Numbered from the stretch's first letter, positions 41,763-51,618 are shown. The stretch: 64,000 nt of DNA from Hyphomicrobiales bacterium (GCA_900469345.1 UBWZ01000002.1:98847-162846); one strand, 5' to 3'. Made by a program: numbers and translations. The notes: generated by a model from the sequence alone, not told the origin.

Positions 41763-42956
41763 ATGACCCGCTGGAAGCCTGTCGCTGTCGCCGTTCTCTG
41801 CGGCATCGCCGCGGCCATGCACATCGGCAAGGTGCCTCCTGCCATCCCTTTGCTGCGGGCGGAGTTCTCCATGAGCCTGGTGCAGGCCGGTTGGGTCATG
41901 GGCCTCGCCGCAGCCCTTGGTGCCGCCTGCGGCTTGCTGGTCGGGCGCATCGCCGACGTTCTCGCGCCCAGCCGTGCCATGATGATCGGACTTGGCCTTG
42001 CGGTTCTGGGAAGCCTGCTTGGTTGCCTTGCCTCCGGCACGACACTTCTGATGGCAAGCCGCGTGGTCGAGAGCTTCGGCATCATTCTCACCATTGTCGC
42101 CGGGCCGGCACTCGTGTCCTTCGCATCCGATCCCGATGACCGTCAAATGGCACTCGGACTTTGGGGGCTTTGGCTTCCCACGGGTGTCGCCGCGATGATG
42201 ATCCTCTCGACAGTTCTTCTGCCTGTTTGGGGATGGCGCAGCGGCTGGCTCGTGGCAGCACTCGCAAGCCTTACCGCGCTGGTGGCGCTTGCCAGTCTCG
42301 AGAGACCGGCGCCTGTCTCCGGCAGGACCGCGACGCCGCTTGTCGAAGGACTGCGGTTGACGGCATCCCGCACCACCTCCTGGATCATCGCGGGGATCTT
42401 CCTCACCTACAGCGCCAGTTTCATGGCCGTCTTCGGCTTCCTGCCGACGCTGCTTACCGAAGACATGCATGTCGGGCTGAACCAGGCGTCTCTGCTCACC
42501 GCCCTCGCCGTCCTCGGCAATGCCGCCGGCAACGTTTTGGGCGGCATCCTTGCCCGTCGCGGAGTGGCGCGCTGGCTGCTGATCGCGTTACCCTGCATCG
42601 CGCTGACAGTTACCGCCTTCCTGGTCTTTACGCCGATACTGTCATTGCCCTTTCGATATGCCGCCGCGGTGGTCTACGCCGTCTGCGGCGGGCTCCTCCC
42701 CGCGACCATTATGGGCGCGCTGCCGGTCTATGCGCCGAGGCATGATCTCGTCGGTACCTTCAGTGGATTCGTGATGCAGGGATCAAATATCGGCCAGTGC
42801 TTCGGCCCGATGCTTCTGGCAACTGTGGTTGCGGCGCGCGGCTGGCCTGCCGCTCCTTATTACATCGCAGCGATCATGGGCGTCGGTCTCGTGCTTGCCC
42901 TGGCGTTGCGCGGCATCGAAATTCGCAGCGGCGCCGTTTCACCTAACACCGCCTGA
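41763..42956 (+). CDS. Major facilitator superfamily transporter (CynX/NimT-like)
   Basis: A 397-residue carrier with 12 predicted helices. Helix 1 is followed by KVPPAIPLLRAEF, and the loop 2-3 region has VGRIADVLAPSRAMMIGLG, a form of the MFS signature. The central loop (about residues 185-205) separates two six-helix halves. The ATG at 41763 is chosen over 41754 because GGGAGG lies nine bases before the former and abuts the latter. The transported compound is unknown; CynX-type carriers move cyanate, nitroimidazoles or organic anions. It follows the LysR gene by 98 bases. Confidence 0.88.
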   Translation: MTRWKPVAVAVLCGIAAAMHIGKVPPAIPLLRAEFSMSLVQAGWVMGLAAALGAACGLLVGRIADVLAPSRAMMIGLGLAVLGSLLGCLASGTTLLMASRVVESFGIILTIVAGPALVSFASDPDDRQMALGLWGLWLPTGVAAMMILSTVLLPVWGWRSGWLVAALASLTALVALASLERPAPVSGRTATPLVEGLRLTASRTTSWIIAGIFLTYSASFMAVFGFLPTLLTEDMHVGLNQASLLTALAVLGNAAGNVLGGILARRGVARWLLIALPCIALTVTAFLVFTPILSLPFRYAAAVVYAVCGGLLPATIMGALPVYAPRHDLVGTFSGFVMQGSNIGQCFGPMLLATVVAARGWPAAPYYIAAIMGVGLVLALALRGIEIRSGAVSPNTA

Positions 42957-42979
42957 CACTGACATCAGCCGGAGAGAGA

Positions 42980-43681
42980 TCAGCCCGAGGGAGACTGGCA
43001 GCTTCGGCGGGGACCGCCGTCGAAGGGCTGATAAGTGTTGTCGTCAATACGGTAGGAACGGTACCGCTCCATGCACCACTGCGCATGGCCGCCCGTCTGG
43101 TCGACGGCCTGCAGGCCGCTTGCCGAAGCGGAAACCGAGTTGTCGCTGATGAGCTCTGCCGATTCGACGGGATGAGCATCACGGCCGGCCGACATGCCGC
43201 CAAGCGATGCGCTTTGCTCAAAGCGGCTTGCCGGTGGCTCGCACTGGCGGCGGGCGCCGCCGCGGAAAGGCTGGTAGCTGTTGTCTTCGACGCGATAGGA
43301 GCGGTAGCGGGCCGCACACCAGTCGGCCTGCGCCGTATCGATCGCGGCGTCGCTGGCGTCCGCAACTTCGCCTGTCTGCTGCGGGTCGATGGCGCCCGCT
43401 ACCGAGCTAGCGGCCGAGCCTGCGTCATTTGAGGCGACCTGCGTGCCGGGAAGATCCGAGGCGGCAACCGCCGTCTCCGCAACCAGTGCCGGAAGGCGTT
43501 CATAGCTTTGCTTCGTGCCGTCGATCTTGACCGGTGCCGAGGTCCAGAGATCTGGTGCATCCAGATGCGCGAACTGGTGGGGCGCGGGCTCCGCCATCAG
43601 CGCTGCGGAGGCAGCAAGCCCACCCACAAACACAGCAACCACCGATATCACGCTCACCGAGAGCATCAAAAGCGCCTTCAC
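42980..43681 (-). CDS. Exported protein with two BA14K-type repeats
   Basis: A 233-residue secreted or membrane-anchored protein. A signal/anchor segment ([21 protein letters not shown]) is followed by an Ala/Ser-rich linker and two copies of the BA14K (lectin-like) motif. The first is [20 protein letters not shown] at about residue 119 and the second is [20 protein letters not shown] at about residue 202, each ending in a Cys (RRQC, RRSC). BA14K proteins of Brucella bind immunoglobulin and sugar and affect the O-antigen; the domain is usually single, so the tandem copy here is notable. Confidence 0.85.
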   Translation of the reverse strand: MKALLMLSVSVISVVAVFVGGLAASAALMAEPAPHQFAHLDAPDLWTSAPVKIDGTKQSYERLPALVAETAVAASDLPGTQVASNDAGSAASSVAGAIDPQQTGEVADASDAAIDTAQADWCAARYRSYRVEDNSYQPFRGGARRQCEPPASRFEQSASLGGMSAGRDAHPVESAELISDNSVSASASGLQAVDQTGGHAQWCMERYRSYRIDDNTYQPFDGGPRRSCQSPSG

Positions 43682-43857
43682 GATCCGTCTCCACTATCCG
43701 ATTGCAAGTCAGAATGCCGGCAACCGCCTAGTGTTCCCTGTTGCGGTGCAAAAGATTGAGCTGTGACAAATCTGTGGCTGACGTTTGAGGATTATGTAAC
43801 GCCGAGAAGGCGGACCGAATACCTTGCGGCGCTGTGCTGCTCAACTAGGCTTACGTC

Positions 43858-44376
43858 ATGACCAGCAGACCTCTCATCCTCTCGGCGTCCATCGATGAAA
43901 CGGACCTCGAGGTCTTCGACGCCTTGCGACGGCGCCATTTCCCGCCGCAGCGAAATTTCCTGCGCGCCCATCTCACTTTGTTTCATCATCTTCCGGGCTC
44001 GGAACTGGAGCTTGTCCGTCGCGGTGTCGCGCAAGCCGCAGCAAAGCTGCCGGTCCTGTCGGCAACCGTGAACGGACTGCGGCATCTGGGATCTGGCGTC
44101 GCCTTTAAGATCGAATGCGCCGCCCTCCTCGCTCTTCGTGCCGAGCTTTCGCACGCCTTCGGTCCCTGGCTAGGCGCACAGGATCGTCAGGGCTGGCGTC
44201 CACACATCACCGTCCAGAACAAGGTCCCAAAGGCTGACGCAGACGCCCTGTTCGCGCACTTGAAGGCGAAGTTCGAACCGTGGGTGGTCACCATCAACGG
44301 CGTCGATCTCTGGCACTACATGGATGGCCCCTGGCAGCACGAAGCCCATGCAGGGTTCATGGCAGCCTCGATCTGA
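43858..44376 (+). CDS. 2H phosphoesterase, 2'-5' RNA ligase (LigT/ThpR) family
   Basis: A 172-residue protein with the two H-x-T/S-x motifs of the family, HLTLFHHLP (about residues 38-46) and HITVQNKVP (about 119-127). Such proteins hydrolyse or ligate cyclic phosphates on RNA ends or nucleotides; the bacterial physiological substrate is not established. It is a stand-alone gene, starting after 176 bases of non-coding sequence next to the BA14K gene. Confidence 0.88.
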   Translation: MTSRPLILSASIDETDLEVFDALRRRHFPPQRNFLRAHLTLFHHLPGSELELVRRGVAQAAAKLPVLSATVNGLRHLGSGVAFKIECAALLALRAELSHAFGPWLGAQDRQGWRPHITVQNKVPKADADALFAHLKAKFEPWVVTINGVDLWHYMDGPWQHEAHAGFMAASI

Positions 44377-44473
44377 CTGACGCGGTTCGACGCGGCCTTG
44401 AGATCGGCATGTTCAGCGTGCCACCGGGACGTGCTAGAGGCGGCTGACCGGTATGATTTGAGGGAGAACCACG

Positions 44474-45034
44474 CTGGAACAGGAGATCGACCCACCGCCG
44501 GCCGACGCGCCGACGAAGCGCATGCTGTCCTGGGCGCGCAATTCCGCAATCTACCGGCTGGAGCGGCGCATGCACACGGAGAAGCAGCTCCACGATGCCA
44601 TCGCACGCAAAGCTCGGGAAAAATTCGAGGGAATTTCGCCCGAGCACGTGCAGGCGCTCGCCGATTACGCCGTACGCTTCGCCCATGAAAACGGCGCCCT
44701 CGACGATACCGCCTTTGCCGAGATGACCACGCGCAGCGGCATGCGCGGCGGTCGCTCACGGCGCGCCATCGCACAGAAACTGTCGCAGAAGGGTATCGCT
44801 GCCGAAACCGTGGCGACGGCCGTGGCCGCAACCGATGACCTCTACGCAGCCGTTGTTCTGGCACGCAAGCGCGCCTTCGGCCCCTTCCGCAAGGTCGATC
44901 TGGACGAGAGGCGCAAGGTGAAGGAAATGTCGGCCTTTGCGCGCGGCGGTTTTGCTTTCGAGATCGGCCGGCAGGTCTTTGCCATGTCGCGCGAAGATGC
45001 CGAGGAGGTCCTGGCGTCCGGCGGATCGGTCTGA
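44474..45034 (+). CDS. recX: RecX family regulatory protein
   Basis: Modulates RecA filaments during recombination and SOS repair. The 186-residue form has three tandem helical repeats: WARNSAIYRLERRMHTEKQLHDAIARK near the N-terminus, the DDTAFAEMTTRSGMRGGRSRRAIAQKLSQKGI segment and a late KRAFGPFR part. The first ATG (44522) would leave out a short conserved acidic/Pro N-terminus. A CTG at 44474, 48 bases upstream in frame, has GGGAG eight bases before it and gives LEQEIDPPPADAP..., so I start there. The choice is not proven. Ends five bases before the converging globin gene. Confidence 0.83.
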   Translation: MEQEIDPPPADAPTKRMLSWARNSAIYRLERRMHTEKQLHDAIARKAREKFEGISPEHVQALADYAVRFAHENGALDDTAFAEMTTRSGMRGGRSRRAIAQKLSQKGIAAETVATAVAATDDLYAAVVLARKRAFGPFRKVDLDERRKVKEMSAFARGGFAFEIGRQVFAMSREDAEEVLASGGSV

Positions 45035-45038
45035 CGCA

Positions 45039-45506
45039 TCAGCGCCTCGGGCGGGCCGGATCGTCGAGCGCGGGATCGTAAAAGAGCGACAGAGTGAGGC
45101 TGCGCGCGATTCGCTCGGCAGTGGTCATGAACCAGTCCTTGGCCGCAGTGCTCGGCGCGATGTCGTCGAGTGTCGTCCCGAACAGAGCTAGCCATTGCTC
45201 AAAGAGTTCGGCGGCCATGCCCGGGATCCCGGCATGCGCCTGGACAGGCTTGCCCCCATAGGCGCCGCTGCGAAAGACAAGGGAACTCCAGAAACTCGTC
45301 ATCTTGGCCATGTGAGCCGGCCAGCGGCCCTCCAGGCGCGCATTGAAGACCGGTCCCAAGTGCGGATGGTCGGCGATGCGGCCGTAAAACGTCTCCACGA
45401 GATGGGCGATGAAAGCTTCGTCCACGCCGATCGCCCCCATCTGCGCTTGCGCGCGCGCCCGAAGCGCCGCGAGATGCGCTGCACGGTCCTGCATGTCGTT
45501 GTCCAT
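45039..45506 (-). CDS. Group III truncated haemoglobin (trHbP/GlbO3-like)
   Basis: A 155-residue single-domain globin with the group III pattern: FIAHLVETFYGRIADHPHLGPVFN (B, C and E helices), WPAHMAKMTSFWSSLVFRSGAYGG (E and F), and AHAGI near the proximal-His region. Group III trHbs bind oxygen or nitric oxide and may act in NO detoxification or redox sensing. A TTG or ATG near 45506 starts it (ATGGACAACGAC). It is convergent with recX. No partner reductase is nearby. Confidence 0.85.
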   Translation of the reverse strand: MDNDMQDRAAHLAALRARAQAQMGAIGVDEAFIAHLVETFYGRIADHPHLGPVFNARLEGRWPAHMAKMTSFWSSLVFRSGAYGGKPVQAHAGIPGMAAELFEQWLALFGTTLDDIAPSTAAKDWFMTTAERIARSLTLSLFYDPALDDPARPRR

Positions 45507-45594
45507 GGGCGCGCCTTACCGCAGCTCGTCCGCGTCCAGGCGAACCCGGCGGCGCAAACCGCTGCACATCAATTATCGTGTCTTAAAAGAGGTT

Positions 45595-45670
<76 letters not shown>

Positions 45671-45873
45671 GAAGACCGGCGGCTGAGGTAGTCTTTGTCG
45701 CCGGTGAGGGGCCGTATAAAGGGGAAGTTCTGGCTTGTCTAGCGGCCCCGGAAATTTTCTTTGGTTAACCTGTGAATTTCCCTCGGGAGCATCGGCACCC
45801 CTTATCAAGCGCTGCAAGTCCACCCAAAGGGCGGGCCCGCGGTGCTTGTCGTTCAGAGAAGAGATGACAACTC

Positions 45874-46791
45874 TCAGATATCGAGTTCGCCCTGGGCGAT
45901 CCTGACGGCCTGCCCGCCGATCCGGGCGCGGGAAATGCTGTCGTCCCTGACATCGATATGGAGGTGGATCAACGACGGACGGCCCATCTCCACCCCCTGC
46001 TCGACGACCACCGGATGATGCCCGTCGGGCAGCGCGTCGAAATGGTGGATGGCCCCAGAAAGCGCCGCCACGGCCGCCCCGGTTGCCGGATCTTCGGCGA
46101 TGCCCATGTCTGGCGAAAACATCCTGGCATGGAACTTTGCCTGGTGATGCACGCCGCCCCGCGTATAGACATAGGCCGAGGCGAGGCGTCCTTCCGTGAA
46201 GGGCGCAGCCTGCTCCCACAAGCCCGCATCGAACTGCAGGCCCTCGACCGCCGCAAGGTTGCGAAGCGGAATCATCAGGAACGGCACGCCCGCGCTCCAC
46301 AGCGATGCAACGTGATTCTCAAAGCCGATCTCGGTGATCTTGACGCTGAGCGCATTGGCGATCCGCTGCTTGTCGAGCTGCAGATCGGTGCGGACAGGAC
46401 GGCGCGGCAGGTCGAATTCGGCAAAACCCGCCTCTCCCTTGCGCAGCCGGACTGCACAACGGATAGGGCCGACTTCTTCCTCGATCACGCAAACCAGATC
46501 CAGGTCTTCGCCCTCGCCCGCCTGGTCGCGCTGCGCCAGAGCCACGGCAGTCCCCACGGTCGGATGCCCCGCAAAGGGCAGTTCCCGCCCAGGCGTAAAG
46601 ATTCGCAGCTTTGCGGCATGAGCAGGATTTTCCGCCGTCTGCACGAACACCGTCTCGGACAGGTTCATTTCACGGGCAATGGCTTGCATGGCCGCCGGGT
46701 CGAGCCCCTCCCCGTCGAAAATGACGGCAAGCGGATTGCCGGACAGCTTCCGGTCGGTGAAAACGTCGTAGATCTGATAGCGGCGTGCCAA
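45874..46791 (-). CDS. PhzF family phenazine biosynthesis-like isomerase
   Basis: A 305-residue diaminopimelate-epimerase-fold protein. YQIYDVFTDRKLSGNPLAVIFDG at the N-terminus is the PhzF signature, with the catalytic Glu in NLSETVFV (about residue 46), PFAGHPTVGTAVAL (about 74) and EDPATGAAVAALSG near the end. PhzF catalyses a step of phenazine synthesis, but orphan copies like this occur in most bacteria without phenazine genes and have no known role. The start is TTG at 46791, with GAGGGA upstream. Confidence 0.88.
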   Translation of the reverse strand: MARRYQIYDVFTDRKLSGNPLAVIFDGEGLDPAAMQAIAREMNLSETVFVQTAENPAHAAKLRIFTPGRELPFAGHPTVGTAVALAQRDQAGEGEDLDLVCVIEEEVGPIRCAVRLRKGEAGFAEFDLPRRPVRTDLQLDKQRIANALSVKITEIGFENHVASLWSAGVPFLMIPLRNLAAVEGLQFDAGLWEQAAPFTEGRLASAYVYTRGGVHHQAKFHARMFSPDMGIAEDPATGAAVAALSGAIHHFDALPDGHHPVVVEQGVEMGRPSLIHLHIDVRDDSISRARIGGQAVRIAQGELDI

Positions 46792-46870
46792 CGGTCATTC
46801 CCTCCTCTTGCCGGTCACCGCCGCAACCTGCCCGACCGCGTGGGCTGGTGCAACCCTTTCAATTGTCAGG

Positions 46871-47608
46871 TCAAGCCTTCGCAAAATACCAGTCGAGCAC
46901 CGGTAACATGCCGACGTTGTAGGGGTGGGCTGCGGGATCGGCAGAGCGAATGACGACCGGACCGGCAATTTCCTTGTCTTCGGCCACCTGCATATGGGCC
47001 TCGATCCGCCGGCAGATCTCCTCAGCCGGCAGATCGAACCGGTAGACCCTAAACAGGGTGACCGCCCGCCGGAAATGCGCGACGCGGTAGCCGGTCTCGA
47101 CCCGGGCCTGCCCGAGGTCAAGCCCCGTTTCCTCGCGTACCTCGCGGAACATGTTGTGCTCGGGATCGCAGACACCATCGGTGACGTCCGACGGCTCGAA
47201 GGAGCCGCAGGCGAAGTAGACCATGCCGGCATTGGCGGTATGGCTTCCCATGCGGATTGCGACGAGCGCGCCGTCCGCGCTTTCGATGACGGGATAGGCA
47301 TAGATATGCAGTCCGCCTCGCCGGTCCGCCTGCTTCCGCCACCAGAGGAAGGTCGAGAACGAGATCTCGTGCCCTTCGCTGACAAGCCGGCCGTCCTCGA
47401 GCGCCACCCGCGCCTGAAGCAGCATTCGCCCGTCATAGAGCGCCGGATTGGCCGCGACCTCCTCCCGCCAGTTGGCTTCGATGGCCGCCCGCTCGGCGAG
47501 GTAGAAGGGATGGTCCCCGGCAAGGATGCGGATCACGGCCTTGTCGATGGAAAACACCGTCTGTTCTGGCGGCCAGTGGAGAAGCTCGTCGGAAAGCTGG
47601 ATCGTCAT
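46871..47608 (-). CDS. NUDIX hydrolase
   Basis: A 245-residue protein with the core NUDIX helix REVREETGL at about residues 155-163. The glycine-containing loop before it is longer than the canonical GX5E form (GSFEPSDVTDGVCDPE lies in that place), so the usual box is only partly met. NUDIX enzymes cleave nucleoside diphosphates linked to other groups. The N-terminal 100 residues form a separate domain of unknown role. It follows the PhzF gene by 79 bases on the same strand and may be cotranscribed with it. Confidence 0.78.
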   Translation of the reverse strand: MTIQLSDELLHWPPEQTVFSIDKAVIRILAGDHPFYLAERAAIEANWREEVAANPALYDGRMLLQARVALEDGRLVSEGHEISFSTFLWWRKQADRRGGLHIYAYPVIESADGALVAIRMGSHTANAGMVYFACGSFEPSDVTDGVCDPEHNMFREVREETGLDLGQARVETGYRVAHFRRAVTLFRVYRFDLPAEEICRRIEAHMQVAEDKEIAGPVVIRSADPAAHPYNVGMLPVLDWYFAKA

Positions 47609-47681
47609 GCTGGTCCGTTCATCTCGTCATCGCGGCGAACGCCGAGGGTAAAGTCAGCCTAACGGCAGTTCCCGCTCCTGG

Positions 47682-48710
47682 CTACAGCCTCCAGCCGGCC
47701 CGAACGAGGACCGGAACGGTCTCGCCGATCCGCACCGGCAGCCGGCTGAAGGCCCGCAGCATCTGCCCGTCCGGCAGCGACAGCTTCACCGCATAGCGCT
47801 CGCCCTCGAACAGGGCCGAGATGACCCGAGCCGCAACGCCTCCGTCCGCGATCTCCACATCCTGAGGCCGTACCAGCACATCGGCGACGGGCTCCGCGCC
47901 CATGGTGCGGAGCAGAGTTCCCATCATATCCTCGGTCAGCGCCCGCGTGTCACCGGCCGGGGACGGCAGCTTGATCACCGCGCCTTGCCCGATCAGCATT
48001 CCGACCTGGCGTCCTTCGGGACGCGCATAGATCTCCTGCGGCGTCGCAAGCTGGAGCACCTTGCCTTCCGACATCACCGCCACGTCGGTCGCCAGCGCCA
48101 TCGCCTCCGCCTGGTCGTGCGTCACGTAGACCATCGTGGCGCCGGACCGCTGGTGAAACTCCCGGAATGTCTCCTCCATTTCCTGCCGCAGATGCCGGTC
48201 CAGATTGGCGAGCGGTTCATCCAGCAGCACCACGTCGGGATCGGTGACAAGGCAGCGCGCCAGCGCCACGCGCTGCCGCTGGCCACCGGAGAGGTCAGCC
48301 GGCCGCCGCCCGGCATAGGGCTCGAGCCGCACCGCCGACAGGGCGCTCGCCACCCTGCGGCGGCGTTCCTCAGTGGCGATTCTCCGGACTTTCAACGGGT
48401 ATCCGACATTGTCCGCCACGCTCATATGCGGCCACAGCGCATAGGACTGAAAGACCATGGCCATGTTGCGATGTTCGGGAGCCACGGAGACCTCTCCATC
48501 GGCGAGCACGCGGCTGCCGAGCCGAATTGCGCCGCCGGTTGGCTGCTCGAAGCCGGCGATCATCCGCAAGACCGTAGTTTTGCCGCAGCCCGAAGGCCCG
48601 AGCAGGGCGAGAAACCCGCCCTCGCGGACCGTCAGCGATACCCCGTCGACGGCCGCACGATCAGTTGCCGCAAAGCGCTTCGACAGGCGGTCGAGACTCA
48701 GCTGTGCCAT
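47682..48710 (-). CDS. ABC transporter ATP-binding protein (FbpC/PotA-like, ferric or aminoethylphosphonate type)
   Basis: A 342-residue ATPase: Walker A LGPSGCGKTTV (about residues 37-47), Q-loop VFQSYALWP, signature LSGGQRQRVALAR, Walker B VVLLDEPLANLD, switch His in YVTHDQAEAMAL, and a C-terminal TOBE/OB regulatory region after residue 250. It energises the importer encoded by the two genes upstream, and its first 13 bases overlap the permease end. Substrate is inferred as Fe3+ or 2-aminoethylphosphonate from family patterns. Confidence 0.9.
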   Translation of the reverse strand: MAQLSLDRLSKRFAATDRAAVDGVSLTVREGGFLALLGPSGCGKTTVLRMIAGFEQPTGGAIRLGSRVLADGEVSVAPEHRNMAMVFQSYALWPHMSVADNVGYPLKVRRIATEERRRRVASALSAVRLEPYAGRRPADLSGGQRQRVALARCLVTDPDVVLLDEPLANLDRHLRQEMEETFREFHQRSGATMVYVTHDQAEAMALATDVAVMSEGKVLQLATPQEIYARPEGRQVGMLIGQGAVIKLPSPAGDTRALTEDMMGTLLRTMGAEPVADVLVRPQDVEIADGGVAARVISALFEGERYAVKLSLPDGQMLRAFSRLPVRIGETVPVLVRAGWRL

Positions 48711-50392
48711 GGCACCACTCCTTTCGGAAGTCTTTTGGCCATAGCCTCGAGCAGAAGCATCATCGAGATCACCATGATGACGACGAGGACCGACAGCGCC
48801 GAGGCGAGGTTGAAGCTGCCGCTGTCATCGAGATTGTAGATGGCGACGCCCAAAGTCTGCGTGCCCGCCGACCACAGCAGCGCCGAGACCGTCAGTTCGT
48901 TGCAGGCGATGAGGAAGACGAGGATCACCGAGGCGCCGGCCGCCGGCGCTACCAGCGGAACCATGATGTCCGTCATGCGCCGGAAGAACCCGGCGCCCGC
49001 AAGCCGCGCGGCCTCCTCCAGCGACGAATCGACCTGCCGAAAGGCACTGGTCACCGGCTTCAGGCTGACGGCGAGAAAGCTCGACAGATAGGCGAGAAGG
49101 ATGATCCAGATCGTGCCGTAGATCGAAATGCCGACGACCGGAAGCGGCGCCGCAAACAAGAGGATGAACGCGACCGCCAGCACGACGCCCGGAAGGGCGT
49201 AGGGAATGTCCGCGAGCGCCGAGATGAGCCCTGCATAGCGGCTGCCGCCGCACACAAGAAAATACCCCATCAGCACCGAAACCAGCAGCAGTCCGATCGC
49301 GGTCGTCAAAGACAGGCCGATCGAATTGACGAACGCGGTCCGCGTTACCGCTTGCCGGAACAGGATCTCCTGGTAGGCATGCAACGTGGCACTGGCCGGC
49401 GTCAGCGGCACGCCATAGGCCGGCGCCAGCGAACTGGCGACCAGCGCCGTCAGCGGCAGCACCAGGATAACGATAATCGTTAGCCAGAGAAGGACCTCGG
49501 CACAGACGCGCCAACGGCCCAGCCGGAACACCGCGATCTGGCCGGACAGGCCGATGACCCGGTAGTCGCGTCCGCGCAATACCCGGCTTTCTACCACAAG
49601 GCCCAGCACCGAGAGGATGCCGATCAGCGCCGACAGCACCGAGATGTCGGCAAACGTGCCGGCGTCAAAGGCCGCGAATTTTGCGTAGATCAGCGTCGGC
49701 AGCGTGTAGATCGAGGCGGGAATGCCGAGAATGGCGGGAATGCCGAAATTGCCGACACAGGAGACGAAGGCGATCGCGGCACCGGCCGCAAACCCGGGCA
49801 GCGACAGCGGCAGGATGATGTCCTTCAGCACCTGGAAGGACGATGCCCCGGCAAGCCGCGCCGCCTCCACTGCGTCCCGCGGAAGCGCCAGGAGACCGGC
49901 CCGCAGAGACAGGAAAACGAGCGCCGCGTTCTGCACGCCGAACAGGAAGGCGATCCCGCTGATCGAATAGAGCGGCTGCGGACTGCCGAGCGGCGGCGCC
50001 ATCCCGATCGCCTTTAGAACGGTGCTGGACGGCCCCATCATGCTGATCCAAGACAGTGCCGTCACCTGCGGCGGGATCATCGTCGGAAGCATGAACAGGA
50101 AGCCTAGCAGCCTCTTGTGGCGGATATCGAAGAGCGTCAGCAGCAGCGCAAAGCCGCCACCGAGCAGCACCGCGGCGATCATCCCGAAGAAGGAGGTCGC
50201 CACCGTGTTGTAGACCGGCTGCCAGAGGCCCGGATCCGTGAGCACACCGCGCCCGCCGCCGCTGAACGCGGACACTATGCCGGTCGCCGCTAGACGGCCG
50301 AGCGGCAGCACGCTCAGCACCATGATGGCTGCGATGACGAACGGAAACAGCCAGCCCGGCTGGCCGTTGGCGCTGCTGCGAAACCTCCTCAT
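48698..50392 (-). CDS. ABC transporter permease, double-domain (FbpB/SfuB-like)
   Basis: A 564-residue inner-membrane permease made of two BPD_transp_1 repeats in one chain (each with about six helices), the usual form for ferric-type importers. The EAA loops are near residues 172-195 (EAARLAGASSFQVLKDIILP) and 450-475 (EEAARLAGAGFFRRMTDIMVP). Overlaps the ATPase gene by 13 bases, so translation is coupled. The binding-protein gene lies 12 bases upstream. Confidence 0.9.
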   Translation of the reverse strand: MRRFRSSANGQPGWLFPFVIAAIMVLSVLPLGRLAATGIVSAFSGGGRGVLTDPGLWQPVYNTVATSFFGMIAAVLLGGGFALLLTLFDIRHKRLLGFLFMLPTMIPPQVTALSWISMMGPSSTVLKAIGMAPPLGSPQPLYSISGIAFLFGVQNAALVFLSLRAGLLALPRDAVEAARLAGASSFQVLKDIILPLSLPGFAAGAAIAFVSCVGNFGIPAILGIPASIYTLPTLIYAKFAAFDAGTFADISVLSALIGILSVLGLVVESRVLRGRDYRVIGLSGQIAVFRLGRWRVCAEVLLWLTIIVILVLPLTALVASSLAPAYGVPLTPASATLHAYQEILFRQAVTRTAFVNSIGLSLTTAIGLLLVSVLMGYFLVCGGSRYAGLISALADIPYALPGVVLAVAFILLFAAPLPVVGISIYGTIWIILLAYLSSFLAVSLKPVTSAFRQVDSSLEEAARLAGAGFFRRMTDIMVPLVAPAAGASVILVFLIACNELTVSALLWSAGTQTLGVAIYNLDDSGSFNLASALSVLVVIMVISMMLLLEAMAKRLPKGVVPWHS

Positions 50393-50404
50393 GCCGGCAA
50401 AACG

Positions 50405-51388
50405 TCAGCCCTTTGATGCAAAGATGTCGGAGAACGTCTTGACGTCGCTGCCGGAATTCTTGAGCGCCTCTGGTGCCTGGATCGGCAAGAGCTTGATCTT
50501 GTCACGCGACGGGAAGCCCGCCGGGACGCCCATGCCGTTGCGGGCCGGAATGTAGCCAAGCTTCAGGAAGCCCTCCTGCCCTTTGTCGGACAACACGTAG
50601 TCGATGAACTTCCTGGCAGCCTCGACATGCTTGGTGGACGCAAGGATCGCGGCCGGCTCGGTCACGGCCGAAACGCCTTCCTCCGGGAACACAAATTCGA
50701 TCGGCGCGCCCTTCGCCTTTTCGCGGATCGGCATGTAGTCGACCACGACGCCATAGGCCTTCTCGCCGGATGCGACGGATTTCAGCACCGCGCCGTTGCC
50801 GCCGGCGGCGATCGCGCCATTGGCCTTCAGTAGCCTGTAGAAATCCCAGCCGAGGCCCGGAACCGAAGCAAGCGTCTGGGCGTGGATGAGCGCTGCACCC
50901 GAGGCAAGCGGACTTGGCATGGTGACGAGACCCTTCGCCTCCGGCTTGGCGAGGTCCTTCCAGCTCTGCGGCTTCATGCTGGCCTGGGTATTGTACATGA
51001 TGCCGGTGGTGATCAGCTTGGTCGAGTAATAGTACCTGTCGGCATCGTAGAGCGTCGCATCGAAATTCGCGGCTTCCGGAGACTTGTAGGCCATCAGCTG
51101 GCCGGCCTGCTTCATCCGTTCCAGCGTGACCGTATCGGCGATGAGAAGCACGTCGGCTGCCGGATTTCCGGCCGCGATCTCGGCGTTCAGCTTCGCCATG
51201 ATCTGCGGCGTCCCGTCGCGAACCCACTGGACGTCGACGCCTGGATTGGCAGCCTTGAAACCGTCGACAGTGGCCTGGGCGTCCTCATTCGGCTGGCTCG
51301 TATAGAGCACGAGATCGGCGGCCTGGGCGGCGCCGACAGCAAGACCAAGGGCAGCGACGGCGGTGAAAGCGGCTAGACAGTTTCTCAT
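50405..51388 (-). CDS. ABC transporter periplasmic binding protein (FbpA/PhnS-like)
   Basis: A 327-residue extracytoplasmic receptor: signal peptide MRNCLAAFTAVAALGLAVGA (cleavage near AQA, about residue 22), then LVLYTSQPNEDAQATVDGFKAANPGV, the usual type 2 receptor start. The DADRYYYSTKL segment (about 128-138) has adjacent Tyr residues like those of ferric-binding proteins, but the ligand could also be an aminoethylphosphonate. GAGGACCTTAC precedes the ATG. First gene of the importer operon. Confidence 0.88.
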   Translation of the reverse strand: MRNCLAAFTAVAALGLAVGAAQAADLVLYTSQPNEDAQATVDGFKAANPGVDVQWVRDGTPQIMAKLNAEIAAGNPAADVLLIADTVTLERMKQAGQLMAYKSPEAANFDATLYDADRYYYSTKLITTGIMYNTQASMKPQSWKDLAKPEAKGLVTMPSPLASGAALIHAQTLASVPGLGWDFYRLLKANGAIAAGGNGAVLKSVASGEKAYGVVVDYMPIREKAKGAPIEFVFPEEGVSAVTEPAAILASTKHVEAARKFIDYVLSDKGQEGFLKLGYIPARNGMGVPAGFPSRDKIKLLPIQAPEALKNSGSDVKTFSDIFASKG

Positions 51389-51618
51389 GTAAGGTCCTCG
51401 GGCGACGGAAGGTACCGGACCTAAAGCACTCCTGGTTGACAGGCATGTGACAGAACCTGCTTTGCACGCACAATCCAAGTTGCTTCGGATCGCCCCGCCC
51501 CGATGGCAAGCCGCGGTCTTTATTATTGCAGCATTGCTGCAGTAACTCTCCGCGGTCGATTGTATTGGCTTTTAAAACCTGCCATGGAAATCAGTGGGAT
51601 AGAGCTGAAGGGGACAGT

